A stretch of DNA of 64,000 nt from Mariniflexile sp. AS56 (GCF_030552475.1 NZ_JAUPED010000004.1:124001-188000); one strand, 5' to 3'. Numbered from the stretch's first letter, positions 10,235 through 21,786 are shown. The notes: generated by a model not told the origin, from the sequence alone. A program made the numbers and translations.

Positions 10235-10263
10235 GTAGGGTAAATTTATTTTAAGTTGTCTTA
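10235..10263 (+). promoter_or_regulatory. Candidate ECF sigma-A promoter, distal copy before lipoprotein A
   Basis: GTAGGGTAAA, ten bases, GTTGTCTTA on the plus strand, in the divergent region between the sigma and lipoprotein genes. It has exactly the same length and halves as the copies at 10366 and 9636. It starts 131 bases upstream of the proximal copy and also overlaps the probable promoter region of the sigma gene, so it might repress as well as activate. Confidence 0.62.
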
Positions 10264-10365
10264 ATAGTATATGGAAGCAACATACAGGTTTTCACTCGAT
10301 CTTTTAATTATTAACTATCAAATTTCAGTAAAAATAAAATTAATTGAAATTATTTTAAAATAAAG

Positions 10366-10394
10366 GTAGGGTAAAAATAAACATGGTTGTCTTA
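10366..10394 (+). promoter_or_regulatory. Candidate ECF sigma-A promoter, proximal copy before lipoprotein A
   Basis: GTAGGGTAAA, ten bases, GTTGTCTTA, 65 bases before the ATG of lipoprotein A. This would give a leader of roughly 60 bases. It supports the lipoprotein as a direct member of the sigma-A regulon. Confidence 0.72.
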
Positions 10395-10459
10395 CATATA
10401 GAACGGCGAAAAAGAATCGCTATGAAAAGAAAAATATTAAACCCCTAAAAATTACAATT

Positions 10460-11512
10460 ATGAAAAATTTAAAATTAATTACAAGTCTAGCTTTAACAGC
10501 CCTATTATCATTCACATCTTGTCAAGATGAAATTGATACTGAAAACGGACAAAACCCAAACACAAACAATGCGACTTCTCCAACAGCAAGTAACCTAGAA
10601 CGTACGTCTATGTACGACGGAAGTTTTGACGACTTTTTAGATGGTACTTCTTGTTCTTCAATATTATTACCAGTTGTTGCTACAGTAAACGGATCGAAAA
10701 TAACTATTTTTAGCCAATCTGATTACCAAGTTGCTTTAGATATACTAGGAAAGTTTACTAATGATAACGACACCGTAACACTTCAATTCCCATTAAGTGT
10801 TCGATTAAGTAACTATACAGAAGTAGTTGTTGCCAACCAAGGCGAATACGATGCTATCATTGATGCATGCAACACTCTAGAATCTGAAGGAAAAGGCGCT
10901 ATTTCATGTTTAGATATCGATTTCCCTATTACCATTTTAACTTATAGTTTAAGCTTAGAACAAACAGGAAGCGTGGTTATTGAAACCGAACAACAACTAT
11001 ATGCGTATATGAATAATATGGACAACACCGAATTATTTGCAGTAAACTACCCTATTAACGCAACACTATCTGATAGCACAACGGTAACACTTACAAGCGA
11101 TTTAGATTTACAAGCTAGCATTAACGATTGTTTAGGTATTGAAGATGCTGAAGATCAAGCTGAAAATGAAGCTGCCAATTTAGAAACTATTTTAGTTGAT
11201 GGCTTATTCAAAGTACAATCTTTCGTAAATGATGGTGTAAACACAGCGAACGCTTATGCAGAGTATTCAATTAATTTTGCTAACGATTTATCTTGTGTTG
11301 CAGTAAACACAGCAAACGCTACTGCTCAAAATGTTCAAGGAACTTACAAAGTAGCCTCTGAAACTGACGTATTTTTAAATCTAACTTTTTCAGGAAACGC
11401 CACTTTCAACTTATTAAACAACAACTGGGAAGTAACCAGCTTTAGCAGCAGTTCAATCTCATTAAAAAGCACAACAAATGCCGCAGTAACACTTGTTTTG
11501 TCTCAAATTTAG
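10460..11512 (+). CDS. Secreted lipoprotein A, divergent partner of the ECF/TonB module
   Basis: A 350-residue lipoprotein with lipobox FTSC (C21). After an Asn/Thr-rich linker come two related beta-rich segments: about 62-140 (SCSSILLPV, DYQVALDIL, FPLSVRLSNYTEVVV, C137) and about 148-225 (SCLDIDFPI, LYAYM, NYPINATLSDSTTV, C224). An acidic linker leads to one C-terminal beta domain (about 241-350) that may be lipocalin-like. The cysteines C65, C137, C150 and C224 match C67, C139, C151 and C230 of the lipoprotein at 55477-57237. Its promoter region carries two candidate sigma-A sites. I know no function; ligand capture or signal presentation for the receptor is a guess. It is probably surface-exposed or periplasmic. 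Confidence 0.82.
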   Translation: MKNLKLITSLALTALLSFTSCQDEIDTENGQNPNTNNATSPTASNLERTSMYDGSFDDFLDGTSCSSILLPVVATVNGSKITIFSQSDYQVALDILGKFTNDNDTVTLQFPLSVRLSNYTEVVVANQGEYDAIIDACNTLESEGKGAISCLDIDFPITILTYSLSLEQTGSVVIETEQQLYAYMNNMDNTELFAVNYPINATLSDSTTVTLTSDLDLQASINDCLGIEDAEDQAENEAANLETILVDGLFKVQSFVNDGVNTANAYAEYSINFANDLSCVAVNTANATAQNVQGTYKVASETDVFLNLTFSGNATFNLLNNNWEVTSFSSSSISLKSTTNAAVTLVLSQI

Positions 11513-11556
11513 TACCTACTTGATTTTTGGTTGATTGCCATTTTGGTTAAATGGTG

Positions 11557-11590
11557 AAGCAGCTGTTAGGCAACTAACAGCTGCTTATTT
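11557..11590 (+). terminator. Hairpin after lipoprotein A
   Basis: A perfect 13-base-pair stem (AAGCAGCTGTTAG / CTAACAGCTGCTT) with a GCAA tetraloop, followed by a short T-rich stretch. It lies 44 bases after the lipoprotein stop and ends that transcript. Confidence 0.82.
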
Positions 11591-11682
11591 TAAAAAGATT
11601 AACAAATAACTTATTAAATTTACTGCAACCAAAACACATTGAAAGAGATTCATAAATCTCTAAAACATTAAATAATAACACG

Positions 11683-12465
11683 ATGAAAAAGATAACAACC
11701 TTACTATTACTTTTTGTTCTTATAGCTTCATGTACAACAGAAGAAGCTACAGAAACAATAACTGATAACGAAACACCTACAGATAGTAAAATAGCAAATC
11801 AAAAAAACACAGGAAGTTCTTCAAACGACTTACTGTCCGACGCTACTTTTAAAAGTATGGTTATTGAATTAGTTTATGTTGAAGGTTTTAAACCAACACA
11901 AAGCAGTATTAATAATTTTGTTAGTTTTTTACAAGCACGCACCTTTAAACCTAGTGGTATTACGGTAGAATCTAGAGCGATACCTTCACCAGGAAACGCA
12001 CCATATACCAATCAAGAAATTGTTGCTATTGAAGATGCGAACCGTACCAAATACAACAGCAGCAACCAAATAGCTGTTTGGGCTTTTTTTGCTGATGGTT
12101 CTTCTGCAAGCAACACCAATTCAGGTGTGGTTTTAGGAACTGCTTACAGAAACACATCTTTTGTTATTTATGAAGAAACCATTCATGATTTAAGCAATAG
12201 CCCATTTGAACCTAACCGAACTGTTTTAGAAACCACCGTAATCTCTCATGAGTTTGGTCATATTCTAGGACTTACTAATTTAGGTGCCACCATGGTACAA
12301 AATCACGAAGACACCGATCACGCCAAACACTGTAACGTTGAAACTTGTTTAATGTACTGGTCTGCCGAAAGTGGTTCTGGTTTAGACAATTTAGTGGGCG
12401 CCAATTCAGCTCCAGAACTAGACGCACAATGTATTGCCGATTTACAAGCAAACGGCGGAAAATAA
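11683..12465 (+). CDS. Archaemetzincin-like zinc metalloprotease lipoprotein
   Basis: A 260-residue lipoprotein (lipobox IASC, C17) with a zincin active site: HEFGH at 189-193 (zinc histidines H189 and H193, general base E190), followed by KHCNVETCLM at 215-224. The HC-four-residues-C-x-M arrangement is typical of archaemetzincin-related proteases, in which the cysteines bind a second zinc. The third histidine ligand would be among H208, H213 and H216. Residues 18-50 are a Thr/Glu/Asn-rich linker. It is followed after a few bases by a beta-barrel gene, probably in one transcript. A short inverted repeat (AGAGATT/AATCTCT, 11644-11661) lies before the start. The substrate is unknown. Confidence 0.8.
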   Translation: MKKITTLLLLFVLIASCTTEEATETITDNETPTDSKIANQKNTGSSSNDLLSDATFKSMVIELVYVEGFKPTQSSINNFVSFLQARTFKPSGITVESRAIPSPGNAPYTNQEIVAIEDANRTKYNSSNQIAVWAFFADGSSASNTNSGVVLGTAYRNTSFVIYEETIHDLSNSPFEPNRTVLETTVISHEFGHILGLTNLGATMVQNHEDTDHAKHCNVETCLMYWSAESGSGLDNLVGANSAPELDAQCIADLQANGGK

Positions 12466-12495
12466 TTAATGTATAACCAAAATCAAATAATTAAA

Positions 12496-13074
12496 ATGAA
12501 ATCAATTTTTAAAATCGTATTCCTTTTTACAATAGCATTAACAGCTAATGCTCAAACAACAAAATCTAATGCCGGTTTAAAAGGTGGCTACAATTTAGCT
12601 GCTGTTAGTTTTGACGGTGATACCGAAACGGGACAAAGACATGCATTTCATGTTGGGTTTTATGGTGAATCTTTTTTATCTGAAAGTGTTGCATTGCAAG
12701 TAGAAGTACTTTATTCCCAACAAGGTTATGAGTTAAAAGATAACGGAGGCACATTTACCCAAAAGCTAGATTACGTCAACCTTCCTTTATTGCTAAAAAT
12801 ATATCCAGATGAAGCCTTCTTTTTAGAAGCAGGCCCACAAGTTGGTTTAGCAGTCTCTCACAAGGAAGAGTTTGACAGTAATTTTGGCTTATTTGACACC
12901 TCTCAAGAATTTGAACCACAAAGTTTTGACTGGGGTGTAAACTTTGGCGCTGGTTTTAAAACAGCATCGGGAGTTTCTTTAGGTGTTAGATACCATTTAG
13001 GATTAGGTAGTATTTATGAAGAAAACAACCCACAAAATCGCGTTTGGCAATTCTCGCTTGGGTTCGATTTCTAA
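12496..13074 (+). CDS. Small outer-membrane beta-barrel protein (porin-family, PorT-like)
   Basis: I start it at the ATG at 12496, which begins a standard signal peptide (MKSIFKIVFLFTIALTANAQ); an upstream in-frame ATG at 12469 would add nine polar residues that spoil it. The mature part has the pattern of the outer-membrane beta-barrel family: AGLKGGYNLA, VALQVEVLYSQQGYE, YVNLPLLLKIYP, FFLEAGPQVGL, and a C-terminal FSLGFDF. It probably has eight strands. It resembles the protein at 29478-30035. It follows the metalloprotease gene by 30 bases and ends at a strong terminator. Role unknown. Confidence 0.85.
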   Translation: MKSIFKIVFLFTIALTANAQTTKSNAGLKGGYNLAAVSFDGDTETGQRHAFHVGFYGESFLSESVALQVEVLYSQQGYELKDNGGTFTQKLDYVNLPLLLKIYPDEAFFLEAGPQVGLAVSHKEEFDSNFGLFDTSQEFEPQSFDWGVNFGAGFKTASGVSLGVRYHLGLGSIYEENNPQNRVWQFSLGFDF

Positions 13075-13090
13075 TCTAAAAAAATAGCAC

Positions 13091-13126
13091 AAAAAAATGC
13101 CGCTTCGAAAGAAGCGGCATTTTTTA
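13091..13126. terminator. Strong bidirectional terminator between convergent genes
   Basis: Stem GCCGCTTC/GAAGCGGC with a GAAA loop, preceded by an A run and followed by a T run. It separates the plus-strand barrel gene from minus-strand gyrB. Confidence 0.92.
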
Positions 13127-13145
13127 TATACACTCTAAATGTTAT

Positions 13146-15665
<2,520 letters not shown>

Positions 15666-15935
15666 ATGAGTAAAATTATGACAGTCGACGTTTTGTCGAG
15701 TATTAAAGGAGCACAACCCAGTGAGGCGGTGAACAAATTATTTGATGTGATTAAAAATGCACAACCTACAAATAATAACTCTTTTAATAATAATCATAAT
15801 AATGGTGTGTCGTTAAACGATTTAAGAGACGATGTGGTGATTGAAAGCTCTGCTATAGAGAAGCAAATCATTATCGAAAATTTCCCGAAAGCAAAAAATG
15901 GTTATTTGGTAGTTTCTAAAGTTATAGAAGAGTAA
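15666..15935 (+). CDS. Reduced GatC-like protein, putative third subunit of the tRNA amidotransferase
   Basis: An 89-residue protein directly before gatA (two bases apart). Its C-terminal half, with LRDDVVIES, the helix IEKQIIIENFPKA, and the ending GYLVVSKVIEE, matches the GatC tail pattern (LREDxV, ENAPxxxxGYFxVPKVIE). The usual GatC N-terminal helices (LARLxLxExE region) are not recognisable. Residues 34-47 are instead a low-complexity Asn-rich linker. Position gatC-gatA-gatB supports the call. GatC normally wraps around GatA and stabilises the complex, and the retained tail is the part that does this. Standard annotation would probably call it hypothetical. Confidence 0.62.
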   Translation: MSKIMTVDVLSSIKGAQPSEAVNKLFDVIKNAQPTNNNSFNNNHNNGVSLNDLRDDVVIESSAIEKQIIIENFPKAKNGYLVVSKVIEE

Positions 15936-15937
15936 TT

Positions 15938-17338
15938 ATGAAATCTCAAATAAAACAACTTCACCAACAACTGGTGAACAAAGACATTTCTTGTACAGCC
16001 TTAATTCAAGAAAGATTAAACGCCTTAAAAGCAAATACCAACAACACCGTAAACTCCTTATTGGATACGTTAGCGCTTGATTTAGCTGCGAAAGTAGATG
16101 CTAAAATAGCCAACGGAGACACTATTGGTTTATTGGAAGGTATTCCGTTTGGTATTAAAGATGTGTACATGGTACAAGGTACCTACACAACGGCAAGCTC
16201 CGATTTATTAAAAAAATACAAATCGGCATATACAGCAACGGCTATTCAGAAATTATTGGATGCAGGTGCGATTCCTTTGGTAAAAGAAAACTGTGATAGT
16301 TTTGGTCATGGCTCATCGAGTGAAAACACCATTTTTGGCGCTGTTAAAAACGCGAACAACCCCAATTTAGTAGGTGGTGGTTCTAGTGGTGGTTCTGCTG
16401 TGAATGTGGCAAAAGATTATACCGTATTTTCTATTGGAGGTGATACAGGAGGTTCGGTACGCCAACCTGCTGGTTACAATAACGTATATGGTTTAAAACC
16501 AACTTATGGACGTATTTCTCGTTTTGGTTTGATGGCCTATGCATCGTCTACAGACTGTGTGGGACCTATTGCAAAATCGGTTGAAGATATTCGTATCGTA
16601 CTGAATGTGATGAGTGGTAAAGATGGCAAAGACCAAACCACTTACGCTTCTACAGAAATTAGCGAAGAAAGTCTTTCAAATTCAAAAGATATTAAAACGG
16701 TTGGATACTTCAAAAACTTTATTGAAAGTGAGGCGATCGACCCAAAAATAAAAGCGGATTTTTTAGCAACTATTGAAAAAATAAAAGCCAAAGGTATCGA
16801 AGTAAAAGAACTGGATTTCTTTAAATCGGATATCTTGGTTTCTACTTACTATACACTGGCTATGGCCGAAACTGCTTCCAACTTATCACGTTTAGATGGT
16901 AGTAATTACGGAAACAGAATTGATGATAAAAACCTAAAAGAATCCTACGCGGTAACACGTTCTGAGAATTTTTCAGAAGAAACCAAACGCCGTATTGTTG
17001 GTGGCAACCAAGTATTATCTCAAGGATTTTCAGATGAAATTTATTTAAAAGGGTTGGCCTTAAGAGATTCGATTTCAGAAAATTTCGAAAACGATTTTAA
17101 AGAAGTGGATATCATTTTATCGCCAGTAACACCAGGCACGCCTCCCAAAATTGGAGACAGCTTAAAAGACCCGCACGCCATGTATTTAAGCGATGCTTAT
17201 ACGGTTGGGTTTAGCTTGGGGCAATTGCCAACACTTACCGCTCCACAAGGCACAGAAACAGGCGTACAAATTACAGCCGCTAGAAATAACGACGAACTTG
17301 TTTTGAAGTTTGCTAACTTCTTAAAAGACACGATATAA
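15938..17338 (+). CDS. gatA: Glutamyl/aspartyl-tRNA amidotransferase subunit A
   Basis: Amidase-signature subunit that releases ammonia from glutamine for transfer to Asp-tRNA(Asn) or Glu-tRNA(Gln). The Ser-cisSer-Lys triad is visible as K74 (GIPFGIKD), S149 (GGGSSGGSA) and S173 (GGDTGGSVRQPA). The 24-residue spacing between the serines is the family's. The ENCDSFGHGSSSEN segment is GatA-type rather than that of a general amidase. Length 466 is slightly short for GatA (about 475-485). It overlaps the next gene by one base (TAATG), so the two are translationally coupled. Confidence 0.93.
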   Translation: MKSQIKQLHQQLVNKDISCTALIQERLNALKANTNNTVNSLLDTLALDLAAKVDAKIANGDTIGLLEGIPFGIKDVYMVQGTYTTASSDLLKKYKSAYTATAIQKLLDAGAIPLVKENCDSFGHGSSSENTIFGAVKNANNPNLVGGGSSGGSAVNVAKDYTVFSIGGDTGGSVRQPAGYNNVYGLKPTYGRISRFGLMAYASSTDCVGPIAKSVEDIRIVLNVMSGKDGKDQTTYASTEISEESLSNSKDIKTVGYFKNFIESEAIDPKIKADFLATIEKIKAKGIEVKELDFFKSDILVSTYYTLAMAETASNLSRLDGSNYGNRIDDKNLKESYAVTRSENFSEETKRRIVGGNQVLSQGFSDEIYLKGLALRDSISENFENDFKEVDIILSPVTPGTPPKIGDSLKDPHAMYLSDAYTVGFSLGQLPTLTAPQGTETGVQITAARNNDELVLKFANFLKDTI

Positions 17339-20300
17339 TGGAACTAGAGCAATTAGATGCTGCGTTAAAAGCACACGATTTAGAGTTAGTAATTGGACTG
17401 GAAACACACGTTCGATTAAATACAAAAACCAAATTATTTTGTTCTTGCCCAAACCAAGAAATTGAAACGCCAAACCAAAACATTTGTTCGGTTTGTACAG
17501 GGCAAATGGGTGTTTTACCTGCTATTAATAAAGAAGCCATCACCAAGGCTATTTATTTTGGTAAAGCTGTAAAATCATCATTTGAAAATGAAGTGATTTC
17601 TTGGGACAGAAAGCATTACGAATACCCAGATAACCCGAAAAACATACAAATTACACAGTTTCACAACCCGGTAATTCCAGACGGACAAGTGTCTTGTTTC
17701 CGTAATGATGGAAGCCAGTTTACTGTTAATTTAACCCAAGTTCATATTGAAGAAGACGCCGCTAAATTGATGCACGAAAAAACAGTTTCGTTAGTCGATT
17801 TTAACAAAGCCGGTGTGCCTTTAATTGAAATTGTAACCGAACCTTGTATTCGCCATATTGAAGACGCTTCTATTTATGCACAATACATTCAACGTATTGT
17901 TCAAAATTTAAAAATATCTGAAGCAAATCTTGAAAAAGGAGAATTCAAATCGGATGTTTCGGTATCGCTTCGTAAAAAACATAGTTACGAATTAAACCCG
18001 CGTACCGAGATTAAAAACTTGAACTCGTTTAAGTTTATGGTCGATGCGTTGAAGGAAGAAATTGAAAAACAACTCAACTATTTTATAGAGCATAAAGAGT
18101 TTAGACCCGACCAAACTACGGTTTTATGGGATGCAGATTTAAAGCAAACCAAAACCATGCGTAAAAAGGAATTTGAGGCGGATTACCGTTTCATTTCAGA
18201 ACCCGATTTACCGTTTGTAAACATAAAAGACGCCGTTGCTGCTATTACTGTAGACACCAGAACGCTTCCGTTTGCGGTAGAATCTATTTTGATAAACGGT
18301 GGTGTATTACCACAAGATGCTAAATTCTTTACAGCCGATTCATTACGCTCGGAAACGTTTGTTGCCATTAATAATGAACTGAACGATGCGTCGTTCGTAG
18401 CGAAAACATTATCAAACAATATAAAACCTGAGGAATACGCTCACATTCAAAATATTCAAGACTTTATTGAAATTTTCAAAGGTTTCAAAGAAGAAAAAGT
18501 AACCGTTGTATTGGTTCAAAATGCGATTAAATCATTGTTAGCCGATGCTTCATTTGATTATAAAACCTATTTTGAAGCCAACACTATTTCCGAAGAAAAA
18601 ATCTACGATGCTATTGCTAAAGTCATTTCAGAGAATGAAGCAACAGCCAACGAGATTAAAGCTGGAAACCAAGGAAAAGCAGGTATTTTAGTCGGAAAAA
18701 TTATAGCCATTATTGGTAAAGGTGCTTCCGGAAAAGTGATTCGCGAAGGGATTTTAAGTCAGTTGCAAGGTGCTTCAAAAACCGAAGCTTCAGATTCTAA
18801 AACTCTAGACGCACAAACACCAAACACCAAACAGCAAGCTGCCAAAAAAGAACAGGAAGAAGTATTACCACAAATTCCTATCGTTATAAAAGAAGAGTAC
18901 AGAACCCACGTGATTACGGCTATTTCTGAAGCTAATATTTCAGAAACAGTGACGTTTGCAGGTTGGGTTTCTAGTGTGCGCGATCATGGTGAATTGATAT
19001 TTATCGATTTGCGCGATTCGAGTACCGAAATTTTCCAAGTACGTTTAAGTAGAGAATCCTTTCCTAATTTAGACGAACTGGTAAAACTAAAACCAGAGTC
19101 GGTTATTACCGTTACCGGAACCGTGCTACAACGTAAAGAAGATGATTATAATTCGTCTTTACGATCTGGTAAAATTGAATTAGAGGCGACCCATTTAGAT
19201 ATTCTAAACCTATCGAGAACGCTGCCTTTCGAAATAAAACGTGCGACAAAAACCAACGAAAACACCCGTTTTCAATACAAGTATTTAGACCACAGAAACG
19301 ACGATGTACGTCGCGTGATAGTAAACCGCCACAAGGTGATTAAATTACTACGTGACATTTTAGATAATGAAGAGTTTTTAGAAATTGAAACCCCTATTTT
19401 AAGTGCGGGGACTGATGAAGGCGCACGCGAATTCATTGTACCAACACGTAAACAAGCTGGTGCGTTTTACACGCTACCACAAGCACCACAGCAGTTTAAA
19501 CAAATGTTGATGGTAAGTGGTTACGAAAAGTATTTCCAGATTGCACGTTGTTTTAGAGATGAAGATTCTCGTGGCGACCGTCAACCAGAATTCACCCAAT
19601 TAGATATTGAAGTGGCGTATGCGAGTATGCAACAAATCATCGATTTAAACACCAACATGTTTAATGAAGTGGTAAACAAAATATATGGTAACAAATGGAT
19701 ATTGCGTCCGTTTGAAGTCATTACCTATCAAGATGCCATGGAGTTTTATGGTTGTGATAGACCCGATTTACGTTTCGGCTTGAAACTACAAGACATTACC
19801 AACATTGTAAAAGACACCACCTTCCAAGTATTTAGTAAACCAATTGAAGAAGGCGGAATTGTAAAATGTATTAAAGTATCGGCGGAAGAACAAGGCAGCA
19901 AACGTATGTCTAAAGGGCAAATTGAAAAATTAACAGCGATTGCACAACAACACGGTTTGGGTGGCTTGGCTTATATTATTGTAAATGAAAACGATTTACA
20001 ATCGCCTATTATTAAGTTTTTAGGTGAAGATATCGCGGCTGGTATTATTGAAGCAACCCATGCGCAAGTGGGTGATATCGTATTTTTCTCAGCAGCCGAT
20101 TATGCCACAGCAAATAAAGCTTTAGATGCAGTACGTCAAGAATTAGGTGCGATGTTAAAATTAATCAACCCTAAAGAATTACGCCCTGCTTGGGTAGTCG
20201 ATTTCCCGATGTTTGAAAAAACAGATGAAGGCCGCTGGACGTTTACACACAACCCATTCTCGATGCCTGCAGTTGTCGATTTAGACAAGCACATGCATGG

Positions 20301-20679
20301 TAAAGAAGAAGAAATAGGAAGCATCATCGCCCAACAATACGATTTAATTTTGAACGGTTACGAAATTGGAGGAGGCTCTGTGCGTGCACACAAACCCGAA
20401 ATTTTAGAAGCAACCTATAAAAATATGGGTTACAACAAAGAAGAAATGCTAAGAAGCGTGGGCACGATGTATAAAGCCTTCCATTACGGCGCACCGCCAC
20501 ACGGTGGTATTGCTTGGGGTGTAGACCGTTTAATGATGATTTTAGAGAAAAAAGCATCGATACGTGAAGTGATGGCATTCCCGAAAACAGGAACCAGTGA
20601 AGATTTATTATTTGGCGCTCCTTCCCTACTTTCTGATAAGAAAATTGAGGAAATGAATGTACGTGTGATGAGGAAGTAA
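17338..20679 (+). CDS. gatB-aspS: GatB-aspartyl-tRNA synthetase fusion protein
   Basis: A 1113-residue fusion of two translation enzymes. Residues 1 to about 478 are GatB (VIGLETHVRL, FCSCPNQE with the zinc-type cysteines, C-terminal YqeY-like tail NQGKAGILVGKI). A Lys/Gln/Thr-rich linker covers about 479-515. Residues from about 516 are a complete bacterial AspRS: OB-fold anticodon domain (VTFAGWVSSVRDHG), class II motif 2 FRDEDSRGDRQPEFTQLD near 739, the bacterial GAD insertion, and motif 3 GIAWGVDRLMMIL near 1056. No stop or frameshift is seen at the junction. The fusion would keep Asp-tRNA(Asn) synthesis and amidation in one complex, like a covalent transamidosome. I recall such fusions being annotated in flavobacteria. 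Confidence 0.95.
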   Translation: MELEQLDAALKAHDLELVIGLETHVRLNTKTKLFCSCPNQEIETPNQNICSVCTGQMGVLPAINKEAITKAIYFGKAVKSSFENEVISWDRKHYEYPDNPKNIQITQFHNPVIPDGQVSCFRNDGSQFTVNLTQVHIEEDAAKLMHEKTVSLVDFNKAGVPLIEIVTEPCIRHIEDASIYAQYIQRIVQNLKISEANLEKGEFKSDVSVSLRKKHSYELNPRTEIKNLNSFKFMVDALKEEIEKQLNYFIEHKEFRPDQTTVLWDADLKQTKTMRKKEFEADYRFISEPDLPFVNIKDAVAAITVDTRTLPFAVESILINGGVLPQDAKFFTADSLRSETFVAINNELNDASFVAKTLSNNIKPEEYAHIQNIQDFIEIFKGFKEEKVTVVLVQNAIKSLLADASFDYKTYFEANTISEEKIYDAIAKVISENEATANEIKAGNQGKAGILVGKIIAIIGKGASGKVIREGILSQLQGASKTEASDSKTLDAQTPNTKQQAAKKEQEEVLPQIPIVIKEEYRTHVITAISEANISETVTFAGWVSSVRDHGELIFIDLRDSSTEIFQVRLSRESFPNLDELVKLKPESVITVTGTVLQRKEDDYNSSLRSGKIELEATHLDILNLSRTLPFEIKRATKTNENTRFQYKYLDHRNDDVRRVIVNRHKVIKLLRDILDNEEFLEIETPILSAGTDEGAREFIVPTRKQAGAFYTLPQAPQQFKQMLMVSGYEKYFQIARCFRDEDSRGDRQPEFTQLDIEVAYASMQQIIDLNTNMFNEVVNKIYGNKWILRPFEVITYQDAMEFYGCDRPDLRFGLKLQDITNIVKDTTFQVFSKPIEEGGIVKCIKVSAEEQGSKRMSKGQIEKLTAIAQQHGLGGLAYIIVNENDLQSPIIKFLGEDIAAGIIEATHAQVGDIVFFSAADYATANKALDAVRQELGAMLKLINPKELRPAWVVDFPMFEKTDEGRWTFTHNPFSMPAVVDLDKHMHGKEEEIGSIIAQQYDLILNGYEIGGGSVRAHKPEILEATYKNMGYNKEEMLRSVGTMYKAFHYGAPPHGGIAWGVDRLMMILEKKASIREVMAFPKTGTSEDLLFGAPSLLSDKKIEEMNVRVMRK

Positions 20680-20721
20680 ATCCATACTCAACACGTTTTT
20701 ATAGAGCAATATTATGGTTTA

Positions 20722-20766
20722 AGGGCATAAATTAATAGATGATTTTTTTATATATTGTTATGCCCT
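20722..20766. repeat. Inverted repeat downstream of gatB-aspS
   Basis: Arms AGGGCATAA and TTATGCCCT separated by 27 bases that include a T run. It may be a weak terminator or an operator for the rsbQ-like gene that starts at 20883. There is no T tail after the right arm. Confidence 0.4.
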
Positions 20767-20882
20767 AAACAATAATCAATATCAGAGGTCGATTAAACTT
20801 ATGTTTTACTCATAAAGTATCGACACATATTTTCTAGTTCAACTTTTAAATTATGTATTTTTTTTACCTAACTTAAAAAATC

Positions 20883-21692
20883 ATGACACAGGGTATTGTA
20901 AAAAGAAACAACGTCACTATTAAGGGCGAAGGCGAAAAAATCATCCTTTTTGCTCACGGATTTGGCTGTGATCAAAATATGTGGCGATTTATTACCCCTG
21001 CTTTTGAAAAGGATCATAAAATAGTTCTTTTCGACTACATAGGTTGCGGAAATTCCGACACATCGGCTTACAATTTTGAGAAGTACTCAAATTTAAGGGG
21101 ATATGCACAAGACGTATTAGATATTTGTATGGAACTCCAACTCTCCAATGTTATATTTATTGGTCATAGTGTAAGTTCCATGATTGGTTTATTGGCCGCT
21201 TTAGAACAGCCAAACTTGTTTAATAGTTTGGTACTAATAGGGCCTTCCGCCCGTTATATCAATGACGAGAATTATAAGGGAGGATTTTCACAAGAAGACC
21301 TTGAAGGGTTACTGAATGTGATGGATAATAATTACCTTGGATGGGCTAATTTTTTAGCTCCTACTGTAATGAAGAATGATGACAAACCTGAATTAACAGA
21401 AGAACTTAAAGAAAGTTTTTGCTCCTCAGACCGCACTATAACCCGAAAATTCGCAGAAGTAACTTTCTTCTCTGATAATCGTGATGACCTACCTAAGATT
21501 GACGTTCCATGTTTAATTTTACAATGTTCGGAAGATGTCATTGCTCCTGATGAAGTTGGACAATACATCCATAAACATATAAAAAACAGTACTTATAAAA
21601 AAATGAAAGCGACTGGTCACTGTCCACATATGAGCCATCCTGAAGAAACAATTAAGTTCACAAAAGAATTTTTAAAACACCAATATCATTAA
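20883..21692 (+). CDS. rsbQ: RsbQ-type alpha/beta hydrolase
   Basis: A 269-residue cytoplasmic hydrolase of the RsbQ/KAI2/D14 family. The triad is S96 in GHSVSS, D218 in QCSEDVIAP, and H246 in TGHCPHMSHP. The surrounding phrases FAHGFGCDQNMW, FDYIGCGNSD, YAQDVLDIC, FFSDNRDDL match Bacillus RsbQ closely. In Bacillus, RsbQ activates the PAS phosphatase RsbP under energy stress. Here the next gene encodes a PAS histidine kinase, so a small-molecule product or ligand of this hydrolase may set the kinase state. The residue after GHSV is Ser instead of the common Gly. Confidence 0.9.
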   Translation: MTQGIVKRNNVTIKGEGEKIILFAHGFGCDQNMWRFITPAFEKDHKIVLFDYIGCGNSDTSAYNFEKYSNLRGYAQDVLDICMELQLSNVIFIGHSVSSMIGLLAALEQPNLFNSLVLIGPSARYINDENYKGGFSQEDLEGLLNVMDNNYLGWANFLAPTVMKNDDKPELTEELKESFCSSDRTITRKFAEVTFFSDNRDDLPKIDVPCLILQCSEDVIAPDEVGQYIHKHIKNSTYKKMKATGHCPHMSHPEETIKFTKEFLKHQYH

Positions 21693-21786
21693 AAAGACTT
21701 CTACAGACCAAAGCTCTTGGAAAAATGTCTATGACACTATTCCTTGTTTTTTATTTTCATTTTCAGAAAATGGCACCATAAACAAA

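Noticed and set aside
17338-20679. GatB-AspRS junction as an assembly error or missing stop
   Set aside because: The linker is a normal low-complexity hinge in frame, both domains are complete, and such fusions are familiar in flavobacteria.
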